From positions 1 through 9,496 of the forward strand of contig JAFAQW010000128.1 in assembly GCA_019245995.1 (NCBI GenBank): 9,496 nt of DNA, in the 5' to 3' direction. Below are positions 1 through 6,774 of this stretch, in pieces. The translations under genes and the position numbers were made by a program. Source of the stretch: Vulcanimicrobiota bacterium. Its GTDB lineage: Bacteria; Vulcanimicrobiota; Vulcanimicrobiia; Vulcanimicrobiales; Vulcanimicrobiaceae. Every line of letters begins with the position of its first letter. The stretch's first letter is position 1. The notes under the pieces are model-generated. The model was not told the DNA's origin. It made no database searches and saw only the letters and a program-made list of their open reading frames with translations.

Positions 1-658
1 GTCCAACGGTGCGATAACGATCCCGCGCAAATACCGCAACGAGTTCGGCCAACTCGAAGAACACGCGCCCTATTACGAGCGCGACTTTCGGGCCCCGGTG
101 CTGCGGCCACCGGTCGAGCTGCAGGGCGAATACGAGGTTCGTGTCACCAACGGCGGGCGCAACGCCGTCTATATCGTGCAAAATCATCCGTTCGACGTCG
201 TCGGCTGGGATGGTTATTGTTATCCTTACGCCTTCAATCTCGACGAGTTCGCTCCGATCACGGGGAAGTTGCATCAGCCGCCGCCCGCTCACGCCACCTT
301 CGAGGCACCCGGCGCGGCGTTTTGCGCGTTCGTCCCGCGCCTCTTTGACTATCATCCGCTCGCGATACCCGTGCCGTACAATCACTCCAGCGTGGACTGC
401 GATGAAGTGCTGTACTACGTCAGCGGCAACTTCATGAGCCGTCGTGGTGTGGAGGAGGGATCGATAACGTTGCACGCGGCCGGCGCGCCTCACGGCCCGC
501 AGCCGGGCGCCGTGGAGTCGAGCCTCGGCAAGAAGTCGACCGACGAGATTGCCGTCATGATCGATACGTTTAAGCCGCTGCAACTCGCCGATGCGGCATC
601 TCGCTGCGAAGACGCCGAGTATTTCCGCTCCTGGATTGAAGAACCGGTCAGAGCTTAG
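1..658 (+). CDS. hmgA: Homogentisate 1,2-dioxygenase, C-terminal part (5' end outside window)
   Basis: Nonheme Fe(II) ring-cleaving dioxygenase that opens homogentisate to maleylacetoacetate in tyrosine and phenylalanine breakdown; cytosolic. The reading frame is open from base 2, so about 218 C-terminal residues are visible, roughly half a family member. Recognisable family signatures are HPFDVVGWDGYCYPYAF (from 188), YNHSSVDCDEVLYYVSGNF (from 380) and LHAAGAPHGPQPG (from 470). By family knowledge the iron is held by two His and one Glu. The candidates here are His at 383-385, Glu at 404-406 and His at 491-493 (PHGP). The TAG stop (656-658) overlaps the stop of the convergent fahA. Its reaction feeds the pathway completed by fahA and hpd next door. 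Family assignment is firm; the start and N-terminal domain are not in the window. Confidence 0.95.
   Translation, partial: SNGAITIPRKYRNEFGQLEEHAPYYERDFRAPVLRPPVELQGEYEVRVTNGGRNAVYIVQNHPFDVVGWDGYCYPYAFNLDEFAPITGKLHQPPPAHATFEAPGAAFCAFVPRLFDYHPLAIPVPYNHSSVDCDEVLYYVSGNFMSRRGVEEGSITLHAAGAPHGPQPGAVESSLGKKSTDEIAVMIDTFKPLQLADAASRCEDAEYFRSWIEEPVRA
655..658. other. Shared stop codons of convergent hmgA and fahA (TTAG)
   Basis: The four bases TTAG carry the plus-strand TAG of hmgA (656-658) and the minus-strand TAA of fahA (657-655). The two genes converge with no intergenic base, so any terminator must lie inside the opposing coding sequence. Read directly from the sequence. Confidence 0.95.
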
Positions 659-1953
659 GTCGCTGGCTCTACTCGACCGCGGGCCATACCGAACCCGATG
701 CGGCGAGCGCCTTGGGTTTCGCACCAGCCGCGCAGGGTGACCTCGTCGCCGTCTTCTAGGAACGTGCGTGACTCGCCGTCGGGCAGTTGGATCGGCCGTT
801 CCCCGTTCCAGGTAAGCTCGATCAGGCTTCCTTGCGTGCCGGTGCCTGAGCCGCTAATCGTGCCGGAAGCAAAGAGATCGCCGGGTCTCGTCACGGCGCC
901 GTTGACGGTCGCGTGCGCGAGCTGCTGCGCTGCAGTCCAGTAAATGCCGCCAAAGGTGCTTTGAGAGATCCGTTTCGGCGGCACACCACGCTCGTGCATC
1001 CGCCTCGTTTGCAGGTCGGCTGCCAGATGGATATCGTACGACGAGTTGCGCTCGAGCGCGAGATAGTCGAGCGGTGCCGGGTCTTGTCGCGTCGCGGGCA
1101 CGCGAAATGGCTCGAGCGCTTCCAACGTGACGATCCAGGGCGAAATCGTCGTGGCAAACGACTTCCCGAGGAACGGCCCGAGCGGCTGATACTCCCAGGC
1201 TTGAATGTCGCGCGCGCTCCAGTCGTTGACCAAGACGAAGCCGAAGATGTGGTTCGCCGCGTTGCCGATCGCTATCGGCCGCCCCAGCTCGTTGCCCGGG
1301 CCGACCGTGAACCCGAGCTCTAACTCGATATCCAGGCGCCGGCTCGGGCCGAACTCCGGTGCGGACGCTCCCGGCGCTTTGCGCTGGCCACACGGCCGGC
1401 GGATCGGCGTACCGTCGATGACGATGGTCGCCGAACGTCCGTGATATCCGACGGGCAGCCACTTCCAGTTCGGCAGAAGCGGCTCGGCATCGGGCCGGAA
1501 GAGGCGTCCCAAATTCGTCGCGTGTTCGATCGAGGAATAGAAATCGACGTAGTCGCCGATCTCCATAGGGACGCGTAACGCGGCGCCGTCGCGCTTGACC
1601 AGCATGCGCTCGATCCGGCCGTTTCTCAGCCGTGCATCGCCGCCGACCCGCAGCAGATCCCAAAGTCTCCTGCGGACCGGCGACCAGACGTCCGCGCCCG
1701 CGCCCAGGAATGCATTGAGCGTCGTCGCTTGCAGCAGAGCGCGGCCGCAACAGTCGTCGAAGAAACCCTCGACGGCGACCGCATGGAGGTCGACGATGCG
1801 GTCACCGATCGCGACGCCGAGATGCGGTGTGCCGTCCGCGGCGAGAAAACAGCCGAAGGGCAGATTTTGAATTGGAAAATCGCTTTCCGGCGAAACCGGC
1901 AGCCACGATTGCAGCGCCGGGTCGGTCGTGGATTGTTCCGCCGCTACGGACAC
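655..1953 (-). CDS. fahA: Fumarylacetoacetase (fumarylacetoacetate hydrolase)
   Basis: Hydrolyses fumarylacetoacetate to fumarate and acetoacetate, the last step of tyrosine degradation; cytosolic, divalent-metal dependent. About 432 residues from the chosen GTG, normal for the family. The N-terminal domain opens with SWLPVSPESDFPIQNLPFG. The catalytic domain contains DYVDFYSS (Asp about 137), EHATN (His about 144, equivalent to catalytic His133 of mammalian FAH), YHGRS, GTPIRRP, RLDIELELGF (metal ligands Glu about 210 and 212), NDWSARDIQ (Asp about 244), LGPFLGKSF (Lys about 264) and SGTISG. The frame is open 41 codons further upstream to an ATG at 2076, but that stretch lies inside the preceding gene and lacks family similarity. 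GTG at 1953 has GGGA seven bases upstream and overlaps the previous gene by 10 nt, indicating translational coupling. Start moderately sure, function very sure. Confidence 0.95.
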   Translation of the reverse strand: MSVAAEQSTTDPALQSWLPVSPESDFPIQNLPFGCFLAADGTPHLGVAIGDRIVDLHAVAVEGFFDDCCGRALLQATTLNAFLGAGADVWSPVRRRLWDLLRVGGDARLRNGRIERMLVKRDGAALRVPMEIGDYVDFYSSIEHATNLGRLFRPDAEPLLPNWKWLPVGYHGRSATIVIDGTPIRRPCGQRKAPGASAPEFGPSRRLDIELELGFTVGPGNELGRPIAIGNAANHIFGFVLVNDWSARDIQAWEYQPLGPFLGKSFATTISPWIVTLEALEPFRVPATRQDPAPLDYLALERNSSYDIHLAADLQTRRMHERGVPPKRISQSTFGGIYWTAAQQLAHATVNGAVTRPGDLFASGTISGSGTGTQGSLIELTWNGERPIQLPDGESRTFLEDGDEVTLRGWCETQGARRIGFGMARGRVEPAT

Positions 1954-2840
1954 GGCAGAATCCCGAGCGCCGTCAAATCCTGCACCGGTTCCGCGAAGCT
2001 GCAGCTCCCGTAGGAAATGAAGCGGTTGCGCCGCAGCGACTCGAGCTCGGAGATCGAGATCGCGCGATGCCGCCACCTCAGCGACGACTCATCGAAAGAA
2101 AACGCGGCCGGTTCTTCTTCTGCGAGCACCTCGCGGAGTGTCTCCCGCTCTACGCAACCGGCCAGCGCACCCGCGACGAGCAGGTTCAAAAATCCGTGCA
2201 TCATGAAACCGGTCGTACGATCGCGGCGGCGCACCGGGTGGTGCAGGCCGGCCGTCGCCTTGAAGGCGACGCTGGCCTCGTTCGCAGCGATCAGGAAATC
2301 CGCGACCTCGTCGACGCTGGGGAAGGCGTCCGGCGTCACGCCGCCGCAGCGAAGCTTCGCTCCGATCCCGGCGTCGGCAAGCATCCTCAGAAGCGCGTGG
2401 ACCTCGCCCGGGCTTTGCGCCCGCGCTACCTCAACGTAGGCAGGAAGCTGTGACAGCCCTTCTTGGCTCAGCCGCCGGCGCAGCTGCGACAGCGTCGAAT
2501 TGTATGGTGGAGTCGGCGCCGGCAATTCGAGCACCTCGACCCGCGCGCCGGTGCGCCGCAACGCGCCTGCGCCAATTGCTGGGTCGTCGAGAATCAGCGA
2601 CAGCGGCGTCGCGCCGTCATCCCAGTCCGGCAGGCTCGATGCCCGCAGGATGAACCGTCCGAGCATCCATTGCAGGGGACCGTTACGCGCCTGCGCGTAT
2701 TCCGCGCGCGCGTCGCGCATGGGGAGTTGCGCTGGAGGAAAGAGTCCCGCGTAATCAATCAGCCGCGACAGCGCGACTCGCGCCGAACGCCGTACGACCG
2801 TTGAGCTCGTCACTCGCCGCTGGTTTGACAGGGCCTGCAC
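1944..2840 (-). CDS. Conserved protein of unknown function in a tyrosine-degradation cluster
   Basis: About 298 residues from a GTG at 2840, preceded by GAAGG four bases upstream; a GTG at 2813 is an alternative. I know no functional name. It resembles, from memory, an uncharacterised family seen in actinobacterial and other genomes. Visible motifs are LIDYAGLFPPA (27-37), GAKLRCGG (160-167), FKATAGLHHPVR (193-204), MHGFLN (214-219) and YGSCSFAEP (277-285). Hydrophobic beta-like segments alternating with helices, each ending in conserved K/R/H/G residues (LPAYVEV, GAKLRCGG, VAFKATAGLHH), look like a TIM-barrel enzyme with the motifs at strand ends; this is inference. No signal peptide or membrane helix. 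It ends 10 nt inside fahA, so the two are co-translated, and it diverges from hpd across 26 nt. The context suggests a role in aromatic amino acid breakdown. It has no feature of zeta-class glutathione transferases, the usual maleylacetoacetate isomerases. Confidence 0.85.
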   Translation of the reverse strand: MQALSNQRRVTSSTVVRRSARVALSRLIDYAGLFPPAQLPMRDARAEYAQARNGPLQWMLGRFILRASSLPDWDDGATPLSLILDDPAIGAGALRRTGARVEVLELPAPTPPYNSTLSQLRRRLSQEGLSQLPAYVEVARAQSPGEVHALLRMLADAGIGAKLRCGGVTPDAFPSVDEVADFLIAANEASVAFKATAGLHHPVRRRDRTTGFMMHGFLNLLVAGALAGCVERETLREVLAEEEPAAFSFDESSLRWRHRAISISELESLRRNRFISYGSCSFAEPVQDLTALGILPCP

Positions 2841-2866
2841 GGGGCCTTCGCCAAGTCGGCCGCTCT

Positions 2867-3982
2867 ATGAGTACCGCGACCGAAGCTCGCAGCAATCCTC
2901 TCGCGCAGATCGACTGGGATTACGTTGAATTTTACGTCGGCAACGCCAAGCAGGCGGCACACTATTATATGTCTGCGTTCGGCTTCGACCAACGGGCCTA
3001 TGCCGGGCCGGAAACCGGCGTGCGCGATCGCGTGAGCTACGTCCTGGAACAGAACAAACTGAGATTCGTGCTGACGGCGAGCCTGGTTCCCGACGATGAG
3101 ATCTCCCGTCACGTCATGTTACATGGCGACGGCGTCAAGGACGTCGCCATTTTGGTTCAAGATACAAAAGCGGCTTTCGATATGGCGGTGGCGGGGGGCG
3201 CACGCGTCGTGCTGCCGCCCACGACGATCGAAGACGGCCTGGGGAAACTCGTCAAGGCGACGATCGCGACGTACGGCGATACCGTCCATTCGTTCATTCA
3301 GCGCGACGGCTACTCCGGCGTCTTCGCCCCGGGGTTCGTGGAAGCGCGGCGGACGATTCCCGGGACCGTCAAGCCGCAACTGCAGTTCCTCGACCACTGC
3401 GTCGGTAACGTGGGCTGGGGCGAGATGGATTCGTGGGGCGATTTTTACGCGCGCGTCTTTGGTTTTTCCCAACTCGTCTCGTTCGACGACAAGGATATCT
3501 CGACAGATTATACGGCACTGCGCTCCAAGGTGATGACGGACCCACGCAATCAGGTGAAGTTTCCGATCAACGAACCGGCGCAGGGCAAGAAGAAATCGCA
3601 AATCGAGGAGTACCTGGACTTTTATCGCGGGGCCGGCGTGCAGCACATGGCAATCCGAACCGACGATATCGTCGCGACCGTGCGGGCGTTGAAGGCCAAC
3701 GGCGTCGAGTTCCTCGAAACGCCGGAGTCCTATTACGACATGCTGCGCGACCGCGTCGGACAGATCGACGAAGCGCTCGAAACGCTGCGGGAACTGCGGA
3801 TTCTGGTGGATCGGGACGATTTAGGCTATATGTTGCAGATCTTCACCAAGCCGCTGCAAGATCGGCCGACGGTCTTCTTCGAGATCATTCAACGCAAGGG
3901 CAGCCTGTCGTTCGGCAAGGGCAATTTTAAAGCGCTCTTCGTTTCGATCGAGCGCGAGCAAGAGAAGCGGGGAACCCTCTAA
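2867..3982 (+). CDS. hpd: 4-hydroxyphenylpyruvate dioxygenase
   Basis: Fe(II)-dependent VOC-fold dioxygenase converting 4-hydroxyphenylpyruvate and O2 to homogentisate and CO2, the entry step of the pathway finished by hmgA and fahA. About 371 residues from ATG 2867, typical length. Two VOC repeats: the N-terminal one starts at IDWDYVEFYVGN; the C-terminal one contains the iron-binding triad His177 (FLDHCVGNV), His260 (VQHMAIRT) and Glu339 (VFFEIIQR). The C-terminal helix FGKGNFKALFVSIEREQEKR is the family hallmark that gates the active site. The frame stays open back to a TTG at 2801, but that extension overlaps the divergent gene and has no family similarity. No good Shine-Dalgarno sequence precedes ATG 2867. 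It is first in an apparent operon with the EgtB-like gene and icd, with gaps of 12-24 and 8 nt. Confidence 0.97.
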   Translation: MSTATEARSNPLAQIDWDYVEFYVGNAKQAAHYYMSAFGFDQRAYAGPETGVRDRVSYVLEQNKLRFVLTASLVPDDEISRHVMLHGDGVKDVAILVQDTKAAFDMAVAGGARVVLPPTTIEDGLGKLVKATIATYGDTVHSFIQRDGYSGVFAPGFVEARRTIPGTVKPQLQFLDHCVGNVGWGEMDSWGDFYARVFGFSQLVSFDDKDISTDYTALRSKVMTDPRNQVKFPINEPAQGKKKSQIEEYLDFYRGAGVQHMAIRTDDIVATVRALKANGVEFLETPESYYDMLRDRVGQIDEALETLRELRILVDRDDLGYMLQIFTKPLQDRPTVFFEIIQRKGSLSFGKGNFKALFVSIEREQEKRGTL

Positions 3983-4006
3983 CCCGCGCGGGGGTTGTAC
4001 GGCAAC

Positions 4007-5269
4007 GTGATTACTAGCCCGGGACTCGATCGTGCGCGCTTGGTGGAGTGGTTCAGGCGTAACCGCGAGCGTTCGGCCAGCATTTTTGCGCTGGTCAACG
4101 AGGATGCTTTCCACGAACGCCCCATCCCCCTGCGGCACCCTCTCGCGTTTTACGAAGGGCATTTACCGGCGTTTAACTTTTTGACGCTCAACGAGCGGGG
4201 ACTGGGCGAGCCGCCCTTGGATTCGAGGCTGGAGAGGCTCTTCGAACGTGGTATCGATCCCTCGTCCGCCGACGCGGCCAGATCGCATGACCGCTCGGAT
4301 TGGCCCGCGCGCGAAACTGTCCAACGGTTTGGCGCCCGTTGCGACTCCGAGGTCGAACGCGCGCTGATGACGGCTCGAATCGACGATCCCAGCGTCCCGT
4401 CCTTAGTGCGAGCGCAGGCGGCATACACGATTTTAGAACACGAGCCGATGCACCACGAGACGTTGCTGTATTTGATCCATCAACTTCCGTACGGTCGAAA
4501 GCGCGCTTTGAACGGGCATCACGACGACCATCCGGTGGGGAGCGCGGACTTCAAAACCGTTCCTGCCGGGATCGCGACCCTTGGGGCGGACTCGGCGGAA
4601 GCGATTTTCGGCTGGGATAACGAGTTCGAACGAACAGAGATCGCGGTCGACGAATTTCACATCGCGGAGCGTCCGGTCACGAACGGAGATTGGCAGCGCT
4701 TTCTCGCCCAGGGCGGTCCCGTTCCGCCGTTTTGGCATCGGCGCAACGGCGAGTGGCACCTCAAGCTCGTCTTCGAAGAGATCCCGTTGCCGCGCTCGTG
4801 GCCCGCATACGTCTCACACGATCAGGCCGAGGCCTACGCTGCGTGGGCCGGGATGCGGCTCCCCAGCGAGGCGGAATACCACCGAGCTGCGTTCGGCACG
4901 CCGGAGGGCGCCGAGCGGCCGTTCCCGTGGGGCGACGAAGCGCCCTCAGCAGCGCACGGAAATTTCGACTTCGAGCGGTTCGATCCGGAACCGGTCGACG
5001 CGCACCCGCTCGGTAGGAGCGCGTGGGGGGTGCTGGACCTCGTCGGCAACGGCTGGGAATGGACCTCGACGCCGTTCGGCCCACTGCCCGGCTTTACACC
5101 AATGACGTCCTATCCGGTCTATTCCAGTGATTTCTTCGACGGGAAGCACTACGTGATGAAGGGCGCCTCGCCCGCGACGTCGCGCGATCTCATCCGCCGC
5201 TCGTTCCGCAACTGGTTTTATGGCGATTATCCGTACATGTACGCGAAGTTTCGCTGCGTCACCAAGTAG
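4007..5269 (+). CDS. EgtB-like nonheme-iron sulfoxide synthase (DinB_2 + FGE-sulfatase domains)
   Basis: About 420 residues in the architecture of ergothioneine synthase EgtB: an N-terminal four-helix DinB_2 domain and a C-terminal formylglycine-generating-enzyme-like domain. EgtB enzymes use Fe(II) and O2 to join a cysteine-type thiol to hercynine as a sulfoxide. Counting from the TTG at 3995, the three-His iron site is likely His56 (YEGHLPAF), His149 and His153 (EHEPMHHE, an HxxxH). The C-terminal domain shows RLPSEAEYHRAAFG, FPWGDE, GNGWEWTSTPFGPLPGF, YSSDFFDGKH and RRSFRNWF, all EgtB-like. Start is uncertain: TTG 3995 has GGGGG directly against it, while GTG 4007 lies 12 nt after that run and is preferred. 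No egtD methyltransferase or other ergothioneine gene is visible, so the true substrate pair is open; a generic SUMF1/EgtB/PvdO enzyme is the alternative. It sits between hpd and icd in one probable transcript. Confidence 0.85.
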   Translation: MITSPGLDRARLVEWFRRNRERSASIFALVNEDAFHERPIPLRHPLAFYEGHLPAFNFLTLNERGLGEPPLDSRLERLFERGIDPSSADAARSHDRSDWPARETVQRFGARCDSEVERALMTARIDDPSVPSLVRAQAAYTILEHEPMHHETLLYLIHQLPYGRKRALNGHHDDHPVGSADFKTVPAGIATLGADSAEAIFGWDNEFERTEIAVDEFHIAERPVTNGDWQRFLAQGGPVPPFWHRRNGEWHLKLVFEEIPLPRSWPAYVSHDQAEAYAAWAGMRLPSEAEYHRAAFGTPEGAERPFPWGDEAPSAAHGNFDFERFDPEPVDAHPLGRSAWGVLDLVGNGWEWTSTPFGPLPGFTPMTSYPVYSSDFFDGKHYVMKGASPATSRDLIRRSFRNWFYGDYPYMYAKFRCVTK

Positions 5270-5277
5270 ATGGAATT

Positions 5278-6744
5278 ATGACAACCACGATCTCCCCTGC
5301 AACCGCAAAGAAGGTTCCCATCACCGTCGCGTACGGCGACGGAATCGGCCCCGAGATCATGAGTGCGACGCTGCGAATAATTGAGGTCGCCGGCGCCGGC
5401 TTAGAGCTGGAGCCGATCGTGATCGGGGAGCCGATTTACGAAAAGGGCATCAGCAACGGCATAGAACCCGCCTCGTGGGAGTCTTTGCGGCGCACGAAGG
5501 TCTTTCTGAAGGCGCCAATCACCACGCCGCAGGGCGGCGGGTTCAAGAGCCTCAACGTCACCGTGCGCAAGACGTTGGGCATGTACGCCAACGTGCGGCC
5601 TTGCATGTCGCTCTATCCCTACGTTGCGACCAAGCATCCGCGCATGGACATCGTCATCGTACGGGAGAACGAGGAAGACGTCTATGGCGGCATCGAGCAC
5701 CGCCAGACCAATCAAGTCGCGCAGTGTTTGAAGCTGATCTCCAGACCGGGAAGCAAACGCATCATTCGCTACGCGTTCGAGTACGCGCACGCCAACAAGC
5801 GCAGAAAAGTTACGTGCTTCACCAAAGACAATATCATGAAGATCACGGACGGTCTGTTCCATCGGACCTTCAACGAGATCGCTGCCGAGTATCCCGATAT
5901 CGAGCACGAGCACTGGATCGTCGACATCGGCGCCGCGAAGATGGCCGATACGCCCGAGGCCTTCGACGTCATCGTTATGCCCAATCTCTATGGCGACGTA
6001 CTCTCGGACGTCGCGGCTCAGATCACGGGCTCCGTGGGTCTGGCGGGCTCGGCTAACATCGGCGACCACTGCTCGATGTTCGAGGCGATCCACGGCTCCG
6101 CGCCGCGCCGGGCGGGACAGAACCTCGCCAATCCGTCAGGACTGCTGCATGGCGCGATCCTCATGCTGGTCCACGTCGGCCAGGCCGAGGTCGCCGAACG
6201 GGTTCACAACGCCTGGCTCCGCACCATCGAAGACGGCGTCCACACCTACGATATCTACAAGGAAGGCACGTCCCGGCAAAAAGTCGGCACGACGCAGTTC
6301 GCCGACGCCGTCATCGCGCGGCTCGGTCAAAAGCCGCAGCACTTGAAAGCCGTCGAATACGATAAAGAGGCGCAGATGAACCTCGCCATTCGCCCCGCGG
6401 GCAAGCCGCCCATGAAGCTGCGCGCCGGCGTCGACATCTTCATCGACCGGCGTGACGGCAATCCCGATCAAATCGCAGCGGTCATGGAACAGTTTCACGT
6501 CTCGGGCGTCAAACTCACGACGATCAGCAATCGCGGGACGAAAGTGTGGCCCAACGGTAATCCCGACACGTATTGGAGCGACCATTGGTGCTGCCGTTTC
6601 GAGTCCGACGGCGAGCCTTTCTCTGCCGAGCACGTCGTGAAGCTGTTGCAGGTCGCAAATCATGCAGGCTTTGACGTCATCAAAACCGAGGGTTTGTACA
6701 CGTTCAACGGCGAGCGCGGCTATTCACTCGCTCAAGGGGAGTAG
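5278..6744 (+). CDS. icd: Isocitrate dehydrogenase, long form, probably NADP-dependent
   Basis: Oxidatively decarboxylates isocitrate to 2-oxoglutarate in the TCA cycle. About 488 residues, longer than the E. coli enzyme, with an extra C-terminal domain of about 140 residues (after residue 340), as in the Thermus and Rickettsia type. Motifs: AYGDGIGPEI (18-27); SLNVTVRKTLGMYANVRP (91-108) with isocitrate-binding Ser91, Asn93, Arg97 and Arg107; VREN Arg129; YGGIEHR with Tyr136; FTKDNIMK with Lys183; NLYGDVLSD with metal-binding Asp240 and Asp244; and the adenine-cofactor loop EAIHGSAPRRAGQNLANP (269-286). Arg277 and Arg278 occupy the positions of E. coli Lys344 and Tyr345, which bind the NADP 2'-phosphate, arguing for NADP; an acidic residue here would mean NAD. 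ATG 5278 follows the EgtB-like gene by 8 nt with only a weak GGA ribosome site. The TAG stop abuts the rnpB promoter region. Confidence 0.94.
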   Translation: MTTTISPATAKKVPITVAYGDGIGPEIMSATLRIIEVAGAGLELEPIVIGEPIYEKGISNGIEPASWESLRRTKVFLKAPITTPQGGGFKSLNVTVRKTLGMYANVRPCMSLYPYVATKHPRMDIVIVRENEEDVYGGIEHRQTNQVAQCLKLISRPGSKRIIRYAFEYAHANKRRKVTCFTKDNIMKITDGLFHRTFNEIAAEYPDIEHEHWIVDIGAAKMADTPEAFDVIVMPNLYGDVLSDVAAQITGSVGLAGSANIGDHCSMFEAIHGSAPRRAGQNLANPSGLLHGAILMLVHVGQAEVAERVHNAWLRTIEDGVHTYDIYKEGTSRQKVGTTQFADAVIARLGQKPQHLKAVEYDKEAQMNLAIRPAGKPPMKLRAGVDIFIDRRDGNPDQIAAVMEQFHVSGVKLTTISNRGTKVWPNGNPDTYWSDHWCCRFESDGEPFSAEHVVKLLQVANHAGFDVIKTEGLYTFNGERGYSLAQGE

Positions 6745-6745
6745 G

Positions 6746-6755
6746 CGCCCGGGCG
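6746..6755. repeat. 10-bp GC palindrome between icd and rnpB
   Basis: CGCCCGGGCG is a perfect palindrome starting 2 nt after the icd stop and ending 7 nt before the rnpB -10 box. It has no loop and no following T-run, so it is not a standard terminator. It lies where a regulator would contact the promoter spacer. It may be chance in GC-rich DNA. Confidence 0.4.
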
Positions 6756-6759
6756 AACG

Positions 6760-6774
6760 TGCTATACTACATAC
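6760..6774 (+). promoter_or_regulatory. Extended -10 promoter of rnpB
   Basis: TGC followed by TATACT (6763-6768) forms an extended -10 element with five of six consensus bases in the hexamer. After a 6-nt discriminator (ACATAC) the expected start is G6775, which is exactly the first base of the hand-paired RNase P RNA helix P1. No convincing -35 lies 16-18 nt upstream, as is common for extended -10 promoters. The agreement between promoter spacing and RNA 5' end supports both calls. Confidence 0.75.

Noticed and set aside
854..1750. Long open frame antisense/alternate-frame to fahA (298 codons, minus strand)
   Set aside because: It lies fully inside fahA in another frame, is rich in Arg/Ala/Pro as expected for a shifted frame in GC-rich DNA, and has no recognisable family motif.
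1954..2076. Longer fahA starting at ATG 2076
   Set aside because: The extra 41 residues lie over the preceding gene and do not resemble fumarylacetoacetase; family similarity begins just after GTG 1953.
2825..2830. TTGACA as the -35 box of an hpd promoter
   Set aside because: No acceptable -10 hexamer occurs 16-18 nt downstream (the stretch is GC-rich), so it is not annotated as a promoter.
2801..2866. Longer hpd starting at TTG 2801
   Set aside because: Rare start codon, no ribosome site, overlap with the divergent gene, and no family similarity before the ATG at 2867.
5401..6093. 230-codon open frame on the minus strand opposite icd
   Set aside because: The real gene on the plus strand is unmistakable; the antisense product is an Asp/Val/Arg-rich mirror of icd codons with no known domain.
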